Shown here: piece after piece, positions 38,497 through 49,534 of the stretch
Numbering within the stretch: position 1 is the stretch's first letter
Layout: the number at the start of each line of letters is the position of its first letter
Source of the DNA: Phaeodactylum tricornutum CCAP 1055/1
Taxonomy: Eukaryota > Bacillariophyta > Bacillariophyceae > Surirellales > Neidiaceae
NCBI RefSeq assembly: GCF_000150955.2
Contig: NC_011689.1
Coordinates: forward strand, 558,001 to 622,000
DNA length: 64,000 bases
Reading direction: 5' to 3'
The notes under the pieces: generated by a model
What the model saw: the letters and a program-made list of their open reading frames with translations, nothing else
Databases searched by the model: none
Told to the model about the DNA's origin: nothing
Program-made: the position numbers and the translations under genes

Positions 38497-39312
38497 CTAT
38501 CCGAAGCACTCTCGTTTTCTACCGCGCTGTCGGACCTGTTCGAGACGGGTCAAGGTTGCCTCGTGCTTTGTGCCAGCAGTTTCTGCATAGCTCGAAAGTA
38601 GCGTTTCTTCGTAAAAACCTTCCGGCAGCGACGGATGTGTGGACGTCAACGCTCGTTCCAGAACGTACAGGTCCACGGCTCTCTCTTCCGCAGACTCGGT
38701 ATTCTTCGAGAGTCCAAAATCAATTAACACTAGACGAATACCTGTTCTTTCTGTGTGGCTTTTGTTGGGCAAGTCGGTTGTACAATTGTCGCTGTCACGA
38801 CGTATCATCATGTTGGAGGTTGTCAAATCGCCGTGTACCATACCGAAAGAGTGCAATGTACCTATGATTGTTCCAATTTGCTTTGCGACGCTCAGCAGTG
38901 TTTTATATTTGCAGGCTTTGCGCGACGAATCCGTTTCTTCCGACAGCATGGATTCAATGAAATCCCGAACAGTGATCCCTTCAATCCATTCCAGGTACAA
39001 AACTGGTGCTTCCATTCTAATGACACTTGGTACATCGAGCTTCGCTTTGATTTGGCACTTTTCGAGAATGCGCGCTTCGGCTCGACATCGCTGTTTCGTT
39101 AACCGCTCATCCAAGACGGGGTGGCGGTAGGCTTTTGAGAAGCGTTCCTTGGCAACCACAATTTTTTCCGTAGAGGAAGAAGTTCCATCGACGGTATCCG
39201 AGGTTGTTGTCGAGGGATATCGATATCGAGGGATCTTCCAAACGCGGGCCTCGGCCCCTTGCGATATCAATGTCCAATCTTCTTGCGGAGTGAACGGCGA
39301 CGCTTCGGACAT
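38497..39312 (-). CDS. BUD32: BUD32/TP53RK atypical kinase, KEOPS complex subunit
   Basis: Small atypical kinase/ATPase of the KEOPS complex, which makes the N6-threonylcarbamoyl-adenosine modification of tRNA in cytosol and nucleus. The 271 aa chain is compact, as expected. Motifs: ISQGAEARVWKI (the gapped glycine loop of the family), ERFSKAYRHPVLDERLTKQR (BUD32 signature), PVLYLEWIEG, HGDLTTSNMMI (catalytic loop with HGD instead of HRD) and LVLIDFGLSKNTESAEERAVDLYVLERAL. A low-complexity insert of about 15 Ser/Thr residues lies after the first strand. The C terminus RLEQVRQRGRKRECFG matches the family's Arg-rich tail. The ATG at 39312 is the first in frame. Confidence 0.95.
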   Translation of the reverse strand: MSEASPFTPQEDWTLISQGAEARVWKIPRYRYPSTTTSDTVDGTSSSTEKIVVAKERFSKAYRHPVLDERLTKQRCRAEARILEKCQIKAKLDVPSVIRMEAPVLYLEWIEGITVRDFIESMLSEETDSSRKACKYKTLLSVAKQIGTIIGTLHSFGMVHGDLTTSNMMIRRDSDNCTTDLPNKSHTERTGIRLVLIDFGLSKNTESAEERAVDLYVLERALTSTHPSLPEGFYEETLLSSYAETAGTKHEATLTRLEQVRQRGRKRECFG

Positions 39313-39815
39313 ACTGGATAATGCTTTGTTTTGGCAGAGAGGCAGCGGTCTGTAATCTTTTTTGCAATAAACTGATTATTACTCGAGCACTAGCAGTCTT
39401 CCGTGTGCCATGTCAAATCCTATTGATGAGTAACTGTAAGAATGTAAGAATGTGCAGAGCTGATGTTGTTGATTTGTCATCATGGCGTACGGCAGCATAG
39501 GGCTTTGCTTGGTTTCTTCCGGTTGTCGAAGAAACTTTGAGTTCACCGATTGAGGTTCGGGATGATCGAAAGCCGTAATCCGTCTGAACGTGAAATGCAA
39601 ATCAAAAGTTACTGTTACTGAAATGGAAGTAAAATATTATATGGTAAGCTTTGAAAGTGAGTATTTACGATCCACATAACCATAGTCCGTCGTCGCGGTT
39701 AGATTCGTTCATAATTTCATGTTCATTAGGATTAGTCAGTCATACGAGAAAAGGTTATCTGTTACTTCGTTAAAACTTTTGGCGAAAAAATGGGGGCTCG
39801 CAACCAAAATTGCTT
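39313..39815. other. Intergenic, no gene seen
   Basis: About 500 bp between BUD32 and NSE4, both minus strand. Contains GTAACTGTAAG near 39430 and GTTACTGTTACTG near 39608. No gene seen. Confidence 0.4.
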
Positions 39816-41683
39816 TTAGGGGGCGCGGGTAAAGTGACTACAACGATGCGGTAAATCGCCTTTTTTGTGGCCGTACGTTTGGCAAAGCCACCGCCAGTCT
39901 CGCATTGAGAATTTGCACACTGCCTGCCTGCAAGGTAGGTCGGCCACTACTTTCCCATGTCGTTTCTTGACGTAAAGGCCTTGAATTTCAAAATCACCTC
40001 CGCACGGACGCACGCCGATTTCGCTTTGGCCTTGCTTTACTAGGTACGAAAAGTTGAAAATGTTCTCCACAGATTGAGTAAAGCTGTTGGGATTGATCAA
40101 GAATTGGATACCGTCGATCTCGGACCCATGTAGTTTCGCTTTCGCGAGAGCATGGGAGTCGTTGATACTCTCTGCTTTGATCCTATTGGCATTGTACATT
40201 TCGGCACAGCGCTCCTTGAGTCGTCTTTTCATGGTGGAAAGCATCTCCTTGTGAGGGTGCTCACCTTGCCTTTTACTCAGGTGAGTCCTTTCTGATGTGG
40301 TTTCGACATTCACGACCAAGGTTTTGTCCTCGGGGACCACTGTACGGCTTCTAGCTTGGCGCGATTTTGCTATTTTGGGTGCGTCGATATCTCCGGATAA
40401 GAAACGAACGTTGCTGGGAACGGCATTGAAGCATATGGAGGCTTCTCTCCCCAGGAAACCCCAGTCGAAACACCGTCCCTTCTTAAAGGTTTGCTGAACG
40501 CATTTCCCCCAAAGAGAATTGACAAAGCGATCCTCATCAAATCGATTCCTCTTGAAGAGCGAATTACCTTTGTTGTTAGACGTTCTAAAGATTTGACAAA
40601 CAAACGCAAGATACATTGGCAACTCACGTATCAACTTACCGCTTGCATTTTGGCGACAAAGTTGGCGGTCTTATCGGCAATTACGTACAGATTTTGAGCA
40701 TCCAGAAACCCTTCTCTGGCACGAACGACGGCATGGTGAAAGTAATGATTGTTTCGATACTGCTTGTGCGACAGAAAGTGCAGAGTGGGTTCGTCAGGAC
40801 TGCGACAATCACCTTCCACATCTGCGTACAAACGACGTTGCCGGACACGCAAGGCCAGGTATTTGTCCCGTGTCAACTTGTCGTGATGGAATTCGGGCGG
40901 AGGCAGGCCGTTGATGTTTTTCGGTGATTGCGCTGATTGTTGAAAATGGAAAAACGCTCGTGGCCGATTGTACGATTCGGTGATGGGAGCGTCCAGCTGA
41001 CCACAAAACTTATCCAGGGATACGTTCAGATTCATGGTGTCTTGGCGCTCCGCATCATCAAGCTGCTCAATAGAGCAAGTCACCTTCTTCAACGGATGGC
41101 GTTCCGTCGTCGGATTTACCAGTGGATGTCCCTCTCTCACTTGGTACGTATCAGGGCGCGGGAGCGGGCCGTAACTGGTGTCGTCAAGATCGAGTGCGGA
41201 CGTTTCGTGAGACACCAACTCAGCATGCCTGCCTCGAGACTGTGTGCTGCCTTTTTTCTGGCGGATGGTAACGGGTTGGCAATCTTCAGACTCATCCTTT
41301 TCGTCCAAGCAAGCGGAAGATTCGTGAAAGTGTAGACGTCTTCTTTTCTTACGGTTGCTTTCGTCCGTATTGCTATAAACCAGCGATGATGGGCTCGGGG
41401 TTCTGCTCCGTCGTCGATGCCGTTGACGCTTGTGGTAGCCTTCGTCTTCGTTGCGTGCTTCTTCCTGGAAATTCGGATCTCCATCTTCCTGCAGGGGCAA
41501 GCGACGAAGCTGCCGTCGAATTGCCGTTGGAGGCGATGGCGATACCAGCACTGTGTTGTTTAAACGAGGAGACGAGTCGGATACACAGCATGGTTCGAAT
41601 CGTTGATGTTCCGTGAGACCGTGTCGAGCGTGATATCGCTGCGAAGCAGGCGACATTCGCCCGTTGGATTCGTCGTCGTTCAT
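39816..41683 (-). CDS. NSE4: NSE4 kleisin subunit of the SMC5-SMC6 complex
   Basis: Kleisin that bridges the SMC5 and SMC6 heads in the DNA-repair complex, acting in the nucleus. Two exons: 41683-40640 and 40550-39816, with an 89 nt intron (GTAAGT...TTCAAG, phase 0). The splice joins FVAKMQA to RNRFDEDRFVNSLW, which matches the kleisin N-terminal block (an alpha-helical part with AREGFLDAQNLYVIADKTA before it). The C-terminal NSE4 domain is clear: GIQFLINPNSFTQSVENIFN, then FSYLVKQGQSEIGV. The first 230 residues are a disordered, basic extension (RQRHRRRSRTPSPSS; NRKKRRRLHFHE) with likely nuclear-localisation signals. The total of 592 aa is long for the family. The ATG at 41683 (MNDDESNGRMSP) is chosen; another follows at 41656. 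Neither half alone reads as a complete protein. Confidence 0.85.
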
Positions 41684-42147
41684 GTTTCGCGTGCGCGACT
41701 GCCAGACACTGTGCAAAAGGCGAACGACGAATCGGTGCGGGCCGATTGAAACTATCTCGAAGTAGCGCAGTGCCGAAACGTGCAAAACCTATCGCGGCTT
41801 TATCGACCAGGTAGGTCGGAGGGGAGAGGAAGAGTATACGTAAGTATATATACTGGCTTTGCTCTCTTCGTCGGTGTAAGGAGGTCCTTTCGGGTCAACA
41901 GAGGCACTGTCAGTCACGATGGAACGCATCCCAACGTGCCGTGCTCTACAGTTAGTACTACCATGGTATTTCCGAACTCCCTTGACCTGTGAAATCGAGG
42001 CGTTCGATTCGTGAACGAATTGAAAGTTGAATGTGCAAGTAATTTGATCCAATTTAAATATTTTGTACAGTACACGACTGACAGTGTCAAGACAGTAAAC
42101 GCTTACAGAAAAATTTGATCAAATCCAAAACACCAAAATTTGGTTTG
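41684..42147. other. Intergenic between NSE4 and TRAPPC8
   Basis: About 460 bp between two minus-strand genes. Contains CTACAGTTAGTAC near 41948 and GACTGACAGTGTCAAGACAGTAAAC near 42077, relatives of the recurring motif. No gene seen. Confidence 0.4.
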
Positions 42148-45100
42148 CTACTGTCCGATGCCTATGCCTGTAACGTGAACAATCCATTGCGACGATAAAA
42201 GGTAGGGAACCGAAACATCGTTCGACTTTACAATCAATCGAATACGCTGCAAGTTGTGAACGCCAGTCGACGAAATCAGAGCTTGCAGAGATACAGATAC
42301 TCTTTCGCCTTTGGTGAGACAGTATTTGAACATCTGGAGACCAGTAAAATCAATATCCGTCGTTGCCAGCAGATTAAATTCGAAGTCAATGGTCCCATCC
42401 GTGGCCGTGTTTTCCATCATTATTTCAACCGGAATAGAGGCAGGACCGTTCGAAAAGTCGTTCAAAATGTGCGAAGGGTACTCAGCGGTAACTGTAATAG
42501 GACACAGTTTCGTAGTCAATGTTTGTCTTACAGCGAGCTGGCGAATGTTGTGTTGTCCACAGACAAGTCCATCTTCGCTTGTCCAAGAGCAAAGCAAATG
42601 GACCATCTGATCGCTTTTGTCCAAAGAGAAAAGGCGAGCGATTGACGCAGGGTGTTCCCTTTTGTCTTCCAACTTTTCAGCGAAGGACTCTGCCCCATAG
42701 TCTGACAGTGCCCCTGTGTTCGCCCGGCGAATTTGCGCAATCGAGCGTGGATGCAGGTCTTCGCGGTCCTGTACAACGGATGCGCGAGCAACATCCTTTT
42801 GGTGTGACCTCCAGGTCTCTTCAAATGCTTCGAAAGTTCTTTCCAGGCATAAAAAGTCAAGCGACGATGAGGAGGTAGTGGCATCAGTTAAGGTTGACCG
42901 TGAGTCTTGATCTGACCCAGCGCTTAATAAATATTCGCTCAAAAGGCAAGTCTTGCTGACCTGGCTTGAAGCCATAATCCGGTAGTGAAGTGAAATTCGT
43001 TCTTGCCAATCCAACACAGGTTCAGAGTTTTCATCGCCTTCTTTCGTCAACTGACCATGAATTGGTTCCAATCGATAGAGCGGACTGGCTAGGGTAAGCT
43101 TTTTCAAACGAATGGTGAGTTTGTCAGGACGGTCGCTGCGGTTGTTTGTCAGCTCGACTGATAATATACTTTCACCTGGAGTCAAATGGGAAGGGGCGAC
43201 TTTCGCCGCCAGAGTAAGCGACGGATATACTGGAACCTCAAACATCTTTCGTAGCCATCGATGTTTCGTAGTCGTAGATCCGTCCTCGTCAGCAAGCATG
43301 TAACGGAACAATACGTAAAATTCTTGTCTTCCTGCACCTGACGTTCGAATGTCAATTGGCACTTCTATTATCTCCCCTGGTTGAATCTGCCCTTCGCAAT
43401 TCAATTCATCTCCTCGAATCGGTAGTTCCATTAATGTGCCAGTCGGCCCGACACACAGCGACTTCAGCTCGTCTCCGGAATCTACTTGCCGCCTTGCCCC
43501 AAGATTTATGCTCACCCACGGCATATTCGTCTTCATAAAGACGCTAGATGCGGCGGCTGTTCCGACGTTAGAAAGTCGAAGATTCCATCGGCTGATCTGT
43601 CCTTGCAAAGCAGGAGCACCAGAAGATGACAAAGTGCTTATCAATTCCGCCCTCAAGCATGGCATGCCGCCTTCAATTCTAGCTTTGAGAAGCAGAGACT
43701 CGGCTCGAATTCGATTTACACGATTTTGTCGAGTGTTCTGAAGCAGAGGTCCCTTTAAAATGAAATGATGGAAAATCCACACCTCATCAAACAGCCGGCA
43801 TCGTATACCAATAATTTCTAAACTCCCCCGTACCAGCGGGCAAATGCGTGCGGCAACTGTCAATTTCGCCCCAGCCTCAAGAGTCAGACTTGTTTTGGTA
43901 ACCACAAAGAACGGCTCAACTTCCTCGGCCGATTTCCAGCGCTGTTTCTCAGTGCTTCGTCCATTTAAAGACATTCGGCAAAAATCTGCAACGTTATACT
44001 CTATCGCGGTTTTATTGAACGACCAGCGCTGTTTCTCGTTGGAGGAAACCAAAGGGGTAATTTTGATAGCATCCTCGCTGGTGCAAACACGATTTCCATC
44101 TTCATCAGTCATGCGAGCCACAAGTTGCAAATCGTTCAAGTCTATTGGAATGCCCAAAGGGTTTGTCATTTCAAACTCAACCGTGATGGGCTCTTTCAGA
44201 GCCCGGGTGGGGGATTCTTCCGTGTGTGAGTGGGATCGCTTCGACCGTTCCTTCATAGTCAGATTCGCCTTTTCCTTGTCTATTTGAGCAATCACCGCCC
44301 GAACATCAGCATCGTGAATCTTGGCCACCCTTTTGGAAACCATCTCGTCGCTTTCTTTGGATTTGGAAATATCTACGGCTCGTAATTCGGCCGTGGCGCT
44401 CAGCGCCAGTTCGGCCCATACTTCTTCCGAACCTCGGCGCACTTGCCCAAATATCGACAAAGGGTCGTCATGCATCTCTGATGCTTCTTCAGTAATGAGT
44501 TTGACGGTTGTATCGTCAACGAGAGGGAGATCAATATTAGGAAGTTCCAAAACACGAGAAGCACTCTTTGTGTAACGAACCACTTGCACAATTCGATCTA
44601 GACGGTTCTTGCGTACCGCGTCCAGCTCGGCGCCGGAAAATTTCGATGAGGCGGCCATCCGGTCCGCTCCCACCAAGGCCTTTTTAGTATGCTCACTGCA
44701 TATTTCCAAAAGATGATTAATGTATTTTTGCTGTGATTTGACGGAGACTCGTCCTCCACCCGTAGAGCCGACTATCTTAGCGTACAACTGTAACGATAGT
44801 GCCATTCTTCCCATCGAAAACAGTTGCGCTGCCAACGCCGAACGTAAATGGCTATGCAACTCTTCCCACCTTCCGTCTCGGTAAATGTACAAAGCGGATA
44901 CGAAACAACGGAAAGCATGATGATCTTGCTGCGCAGCTCGGAACATGTGTCCACTCATAAGCATGTGAAAAGCGTACTTGCGAAAAAGGCGAGCATGAAA
45001 GTAATGAGCCGACGACTGTTCAAGCAAAACGGCCGCACCAAGCGCAGTCTCCGATGACGAGGCTGACGCCAGCAAGTCAGCAACCTCCAAATGTCGTCCC

Positions 45101-47487
45101 GTACAGACATGCCGTGTCGCAGTCAGCACTAAGCACAACCGTGTCGCCAGCCGAGTCGATGGTGTCGCCATCGTAGGCCGTCCGGGCTTTTCACCCCAGG
45201 CCATTGATCGTTCTTCTTGTCCCGCCCGACTGTACCCCAACAAAGCATTTTCCGCATGTGAAAATATCTCCCTCGCCCGTGTGTATGGGTCCATATAGTA
45301 TAGGCAAAGAGCCATCATTTCCTGTATACTAGCGTAATGGACATGTGCCTTGTCTTGTTTGAAATCGTCCTTGATCAGCCGGTACGTCGACAGCGCAGCC
45401 TCGTAGTCTTTCATGAGAAACAGCGTATCTGCCAAGAGTCGAGATTGACTTTCCACAGTGTCGTATCGGTATGCTACAGTAGACGCGACTTGCACACTTT
45501 TGGTCACCGCTGCTTCTTCGTCCGCCTTGCCACTCCGCCAAAAGCTCTTCAGTACGTTGCGTACACCTTTCTTGCGGTCGCTGACAATTCCATTAAGGGT
45601 AGCAATTCTTCGCTCCAATGCAGGTAACAAGCTACTCGTCAGGAGATTTGCGAGATAATATCTCAGGGCTACCCTATCTGAAAGTGACAGGCAATTGCCT
45701 CGTCGGCCTCGACCATTCCAAACATCTGACGTTTCTTCTCTCGCGAGTTGATCCGCTGTCTCCATCGGGATACTATTGACGCGAACCACGGACGCGCCCG
45801 GACCAAAAGCCTTTTGCAAGGAACTGCGTAACTCAGACTCGTCCCAGTTTTGCGGACCATCAACATTGTCGTGTAGTACGAGCACTTCCTGTCGAACACC
45901 TGCGGGGTCGTACCGTCCATCGTGATAACATGACGGCAGATAATGCGACGATTTTAGATTCTGGAGTGTTTCAATCGGATTGGTGACTTCTTGAGTAGAA
46001 CAAACGTATAAAATAAGCGGAGGGCAAGCAATTAAATCATGCTCGAGACCGTTGGTTGCTTCATCCAGTGCCTGGCGGTACCGCCATAGCCAGGGAATAG
46101 TCAGAGGAGACGTCAAACCAAAAGCATCTTTCGTCGCCTGATCCATACTTCGTTGACGGGCTGCAGTGACATCCATAATATCTTTAACATCTTCGTCGTG
46201 GTCTTGCTGTAATAGATTATCAACCTTGTCTTCCAACAAATTCAACTCTTGCTCCAGATTGCCGTCTTCTGGCGAAAGCTGACAGGCGGCTTGGAGAGCA
46301 ACCTGAGCATCTTGCAGAGAGAGCGTCACGTCGAGCGAAGATGCGTGTTGGAATCGAACTTGTAAGTCGTCCCAGTGCAGTGTCAAGGACCGCGTGACGG
46401 ACCGAAAGGGTGCTAATGTTGGTGAAGCGCTCTGAGTCGAAGCGTTTGGTGTACTAGAACCACTTGTTACCGACTGAATAAGCCCATTCAACATGTCTTC
46501 CAAACGAAGTTCGTTTTTCCAAGCCACAATGTTGGCCGTTTCCGTGGTGATAACAACAATTGGAATGTGAGACTGCCTTAGAGCCAAGACGTGCAACGAC
46601 TTGGACCGAAATGCTGTCGACGGTAATCTTTCTGGTTCTTTTGGAGTCCGACGGAAGTTGGTCTCGCTCGGATCCGAAGAAGCTTGCTTCACGTCCAGCA
46701 ATATCGCGGCTTCGTGTGGCTTGGAGGAGACACGCGAAGGCGACTGCGTGTCCAGTGTTGGTTTGAGTGCGGGCTTTATCGGTTTGCTGTGCATGACTGG
46801 AGGTGGAGGCAAGGGCGCCATTGTTGGTTTGGCCGACTGTCGAGGAGGCGGTGGTGGTGGCGGCAGCGACAGTTGAGCAGAAGTCAGCGTCGCCGCCGAA
46901 GGAGCGTCGGCATTCGTTCCGGGACGCATTGTGGCGAGAGCGGGTGGTCGTGGGGGAGGAGGGGGTAGTGATGCAAGGGTTGGGGTGGTGAAAGAGGACG
47001 ATGCAGCAATCGAAGGAATCCGGTCCTGGGGAAGCTCCTCTGGTTCCTCGCGATCGTACAAATCGTCAAAGTTGACATTTCCCGAAGGTGGAGCACTGGC
47101 TAATGTTGGTATTTCGGCCAGACTCTGATGTGGGGGAAACGGAACCCCACTCCGAGGCGGAGACTTTGGTTGAGATGTCTTGCTCTGCCGAGTCTCTGGC
47201 ATTCGAAATGGCAAGGAATTCTTCGTCGTCTGCTGCTGTTGCGAACGACCCGACGACTGGTCTGTCTTGTTCGAGCTCATTCCTCGATCCGTCTCTCTAT
47301 TCTGAATTAATCCTAAAGAGCGATACAGACGGAAAAAGACGAGACCTTTACCAGCGTTTGATCTCCAACAACCGAAACGGGATAACCTTGGAGTATGCCT
47401 ATCTATTTTGCCTTTAGCTCTGCCGTTCCGAGTCGGTTCACCATTGCCGAGCGACCCACAAATATTTCGAGACATAGGCTGGCGCAT
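42148..47487 (-). CDS. TRAPPC8: TRAPPC8/Trs85-like TRAPP III subunit
   Basis: Subunit of the TRAPP III tethering complex, a Rab1/Ypt1 exchange factor acting in ER-Golgi traffic and autophagy. The family block is LADTLFLMKDYEAALSTYRL, continuing IKDDFKQDKAHVHYASIQEM, followed by helical repeats (FRCFVSALYIYRDGRWEELH) and a C-terminal half with beta-sandwich repeats, as in TRAPPC8. LANLLTSSLLPALERRIATL is also typical. The first 280 residues are a Pro/Ser-rich disordered region with two poly-proline runs (SLPPPPPRPP; LPPPPPPPRQ). One uninterrupted frame encodes 1779 aa from the ATG at 47487. An alternative ATG at 47280 (MSSNKTDQSSG) gives 1710 aa, and the 69 residues between show no family likeness. 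No intron is needed. Confidence 0.85.
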   Translation of the reverse strand: MRQPMSRNICGSLGNGEPTRNGRAKGKIDRHTPRLSRFGCWRSNAGKGLVFFRLYRSLGLIQNRETDRGMSSNKTDQSSGRSQQQQTTKNSLPFRMPETRQSKTSQPKSPPRSGVPFPPHQSLAEIPTLASAPPSGNVNFDDLYDREEPEELPQDRIPSIAASSSFTTPTLASLPPPPPRPPALATMRPGTNADAPSAATLTSAQLSLPPPPPPPRQSAKPTMAPLPPPPVMHSKPIKPALKPTLDTQSPSRVSSKPHEAAILLDVKQASSDPSETNFRRTPKEPERLPSTAFRSKSLHVLALRQSHIPIVVITTETANIVAWKNELRLEDMLNGLIQSVTSGSSTPNASTQSASPTLAPFRSVTRSLTLHWDDLQVRFQHASSLDVTLSLQDAQVALQAACQLSPEDGNLEQELNLLEDKVDNLLQQDHDEDVKDIMDVTAARQRSMDQATKDAFGLTSPLTIPWLWRYRQALDEATNGLEHDLIACPPLILYVCSTQEVTNPIETLQNLKSSHYLPSCYHDGRYDPAGVRQEVLVLHDNVDGPQNWDESELRSSLQKAFGPGASVVRVNSIPMETADQLAREETSDVWNGRGRRGNCLSLSDRVALRYYLANLLTSSLLPALERRIATLNGIVSDRKKGVRNVLKSFWRSGKADEEAAVTKSVQVASTVAYRYDTVESQSRLLADTLFLMKDYEAALSTYRLIKDDFKQDKAHVHYASIQEMMALCLYYMDPYTRAREIFSHAENALLGYSRAGQEERSMAWGEKPGRPTMATPSTRLATRLCLVLTATRHVCTGRHLEVADLLASASSSETALGAAVLLEQSSAHYFHARLFRKYAFHMLMSGHMFRAAQQDHHAFRCFVSALYIYRDGRWEELHSHLRSALAAQLFSMGRMALSLQLYAKIVGSTGGGRVSVKSQQKYINHLLEICSEHTKKALVGADRMAASSKFSGAELDAVRKNRLDRIVQVVRYTKSASRVLELPNIDLPLVDDTTVKLITEEASEMHDDPLSIFGQVRRGSEEVWAELALSATAELRAVDISKSKESDEMVSKRVAKIHDADVRAVIAQIDKEKANLTMKERSKRSHSHTEESPTRALKEPITVEFEMTNPLGIPIDLNDLQLVARMTDEDGNRVCTSEDAIKITPLVSSNEKQRWSFNKTAIEYNVADFCRMSLNGRSTEKQRWKSAEEVEPFFVVTKTSLTLEAGAKLTVAARICPLVRGSLEIIGIRCRLFDEVWIFHHFILKGPLLQNTRQNRVNRIRAESLLLKARIEGGMPCLRAELISTLSSSGAPALQGQISRWNLRLSNVGTAAASSVFMKTNMPWVSINLGARRQVDSGDELKSLCVGPTGTLMELPIRGDELNCEGQIQPGEIIEVPIDIRTSGAGRQEFYVLFRYMLADEDGSTTTKHRWLRKMFEVPVYPSLTLAAKVAPSHLTPGESILSVELTNNRSDRPDKLTIRLKKLTLASPLYRLEPIHGQLTKEGDENSEPVLDWQERISLHYRIMASSQVSKTCLLSEYLLSAGSDQDSRSTLTDATTSSSSLDFLCLERTFEAFEETWRSHQKDVARASVVQDREDLHPRSIAQIRRANTGALSDYGAESFAEKLEDKREHPASIARLFSLDKSDQMVHLLCSWTSEDGLVCGQHNIRQLAVRQTLTTKLCPITVTAEYPSHILNDFSNGPASIPVEIMMENTATDGTIDFEFNLLATTDIDFTGLQMFKYCLTKGERVSVSLQALISSTGVHNLQRIRLIVKSNDVSVPYLLSSQWIVHVTGIGIGQ

Positions 47488-47878
47488 GTACTAACTAACT
47501 ACACCTGGGATATCGAAGATCCCAACAAAAGCTCGGCGACCCAAAAGAAATAGATTTGAATGATGCCTCACAGTCAATAATGATGCCCACGCGCCCCTTG
47601 CGGTTTTTTTCTACATCGCGCTCACCGTCAGTCAGCAGCCTTGAGCCCCATACGAGACGTTTCGAGCCTGCCATACACATCCCATACGGTTTACTGTCAC
47701 AGAGTATATGATCATGATCTCTGTAACACTGAAAGCTCTATTTTGTTGACGTTTACAATTAATGATGACGTGAAATGCTGCTCCTCCCAGGAACTCTCTG
47801 CTTTTGTTTGCATATCTCTTCTCCTGGAGGCTTCCCATTCATTTCGGATTCTGGTTAGTTCCAGGACCCAGCTACTAA
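47488..47878. other. Intergenic, no gene seen
   Basis: About 390 bp between TRAPPC8 and the tyrosinase, both minus strand. One CACAGTCAATAATG stretch lies near 47570. Confidence 0.4.
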
Positions 47879-49534
47879 CTAGTCCACAACGAGTAGCACC
47901 AAGCAGCTGACCAACCCAATGCCAAAGTACGGTTGAGGTGCTCTTAGGGCGGTACTAGTCTGGTCATCATCCTCGTCGTCGCCTGCAAACTGGTCCCTGT
48001 TCTCAGAGGGCGCAGCCACAGGAGTCGAAGACGTGGGCAATTCCTCATTCGTAACGGACTCTGTTTCGGGAAGGAAAAAGGCGCAACGCGCTCTAATAAT
48101 CGCGTTGCCATTCAACACATCAACCAAGTACTCGCCCGGATCCTCTGTGTATACAGAGAGACTTGTCTCATCCTGCGTGACACAGGTGAAGTAAGACATG
48201 TATTGGGCAACGTATCCCGGGTGTGTTTCGGCAAACATTTCCTCGAGGCGCTGACGGATCCCAGCCAGCCATTCGCTACGAGCATCGGCATCGTTTGGTG
48301 ATCCTACCACGGGGGATGCCGTTGTCGGCGACGGAGTCGGAAAGGCTGTCCAGGATCCCGAGGACGGACATTGAGACGGATCTTGCAGGACATTCCAAAT
48401 CCGCTCCGTCACGTGATCGTAGGTGAAATCAAAGTCCTCTCCCAAGTCACGAATAGACGCCACATCCGAGAAAAGAATTCCAATATCGGCAAAATAGATT
48501 CCAATCAAGGGATCTTCAAGCACATGAAAGTCACCCCTCATAAGATATAGCTCGCTCGTGGCGTTGAGGATGGGGAACAGGACCTTACTGCGACCACTTC
48601 GGGAGCAGTTCGATCCGGCGCCCTCAAACGCCCAGTCTGCAGCAAGACGCGTACCGGAAGCTTGTTCCGATGGATCCAAGTAGCAAGCTTCCCACATGAA
48701 CAAAGCAAGATCGATAAAGCTGTGCCACGGCATAAAGAGTGGATCAGTGGGGCTTGAGTATGTGGGCATGAAGCCACCCAACGTGTCGTGAACATCGTCG
48801 TGAATGGTTTCCTGGATCCGACGTGTGTATTGAACGTAGGACGGACTAGTAACCAGGATATCGAGAACGCTATCGTACGCTGTACTCGCAGGCAGAGTGA
48901 CCCAGAATAAGTCATCGCGCACTATGCCAGTAGCGTTGTTGTCATCATGGAGATTGCGAATTGGACGACCGGTAATCAAATCTCCAGTAGCCTCAATGCC
49001 GGCATACAGACGGGTCGCTGCTGCCGCGACAGGACTACCACCAAGGTCTCCTACTATTCTGGAGCAGGTTCGATAGCTGGTGCACAAGCCTCTGGCTTGA
49101 TCACTAGAATGCTCCATCACATTCCAATAAGGGATAGTGAGACAAGCAAACCGTGGTGCCAGCGACCGCAACATGTTTTCGAAAGCTAACAGAAAGGTTC
49201 GATGCCACAATGCGAAACCACATGTTTCGTGCGATTGTACTAACGCTACAGAGTCCGCATGGTAGCCCAAGAAAGCCTGGTATAATTCTCGATCTATTGC
49301 TTCTTCGATCGCCTCGATGTAGAGGTCCTGGTCGTCACGAGAGATCAAGTCCCAGTCACGTCGAATCCTTGTCTTTTCCCCGTTTTTACAAAATGCGTTG
49401 GCGCCCAATGGTCGCACGGTATCGTTGGTTTGTGCACTTTCCTTTCTTGTTGTTGCAGCCATTGTCCTACCAGTCGTCGAATGGCATTCAAGGAAGAGTA
49501 CGAGAAGCATTGAGCACATGTTTCTCGAAATCAT
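47879..49534 (-). CDS. Tyrosinase family di-copper oxidase, secreted or membrane-anchored
   Basis: Di-copper protein of the tyrosinase family, which oxidises phenols to o-quinones. Both PROSITE-type signatures are readable: HETCGFALWHRTFLLAFE (CuA site, with FLGYH upstream supplying the first His) and DPLFMPWHSFID (CuB site, with IHDDVH before it). The ATG at 49534 gives a signal peptide (MISRNMCSMLLVLFLECHS); ATG 49588 in the same frame would prefix 18 polar residues. After the catalytic core (about residues 60-350) comes a Thr/Pro/Ser linker and a second, unrecognised domain, then an acidic stretch (GDDEDDDQ) and a short terminal hydrophobic segment (FGIGLVSCLVLLVV) that could be a GPI or membrane anchor. 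551 aa. Several N-glycosylation sequons support the secretory route. The physiological substrate is unknown. Confidence 0.88.
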   Translation of the reverse strand: MISRNMCSMLLVLFLECHSTTGRTMAATTRKESAQTNDTVRPLGANAFCKNGEKTRIRRDWDLISRDDQDLYIEAIEEAIDRELYQAFLGYHADSVALVQSHETCGFALWHRTFLLAFENMLRSLAPRFACLTIPYWNVMEHSSDQARGLCTSYRTCSRIVGDLGGSPVAAAATRLYAGIEATGDLITGRPIRNLHDDNNATGIVRDDLFWVTLPASTAYDSVLDILVTSPSYVQYTRRIQETIHDDVHDTLGGFMPTYSSPTDPLFMPWHSFIDLALFMWEACYLDPSEQASGTRLAADWAFEGAGSNCSRSGRSKVLFPILNATSELYLMRGDFHVLEDPLIGIYFADIGILFSDVASIRDLGEDFDFTYDHVTERIWNVLQDPSQCPSSGSWTAFPTPSPTTASPVVGSPNDADARSEWLAGIRQRLEEMFAETHPGYVAQYMSYFTCVTQDETSLSVYTEDPGEYLVDVLNGNAIIRARCAFFLPETESVTNEELPTSSTPVAAPSENRDQFAGDDEDDDQTSTALRAPQPYFGIGLVSCLVLLVVD

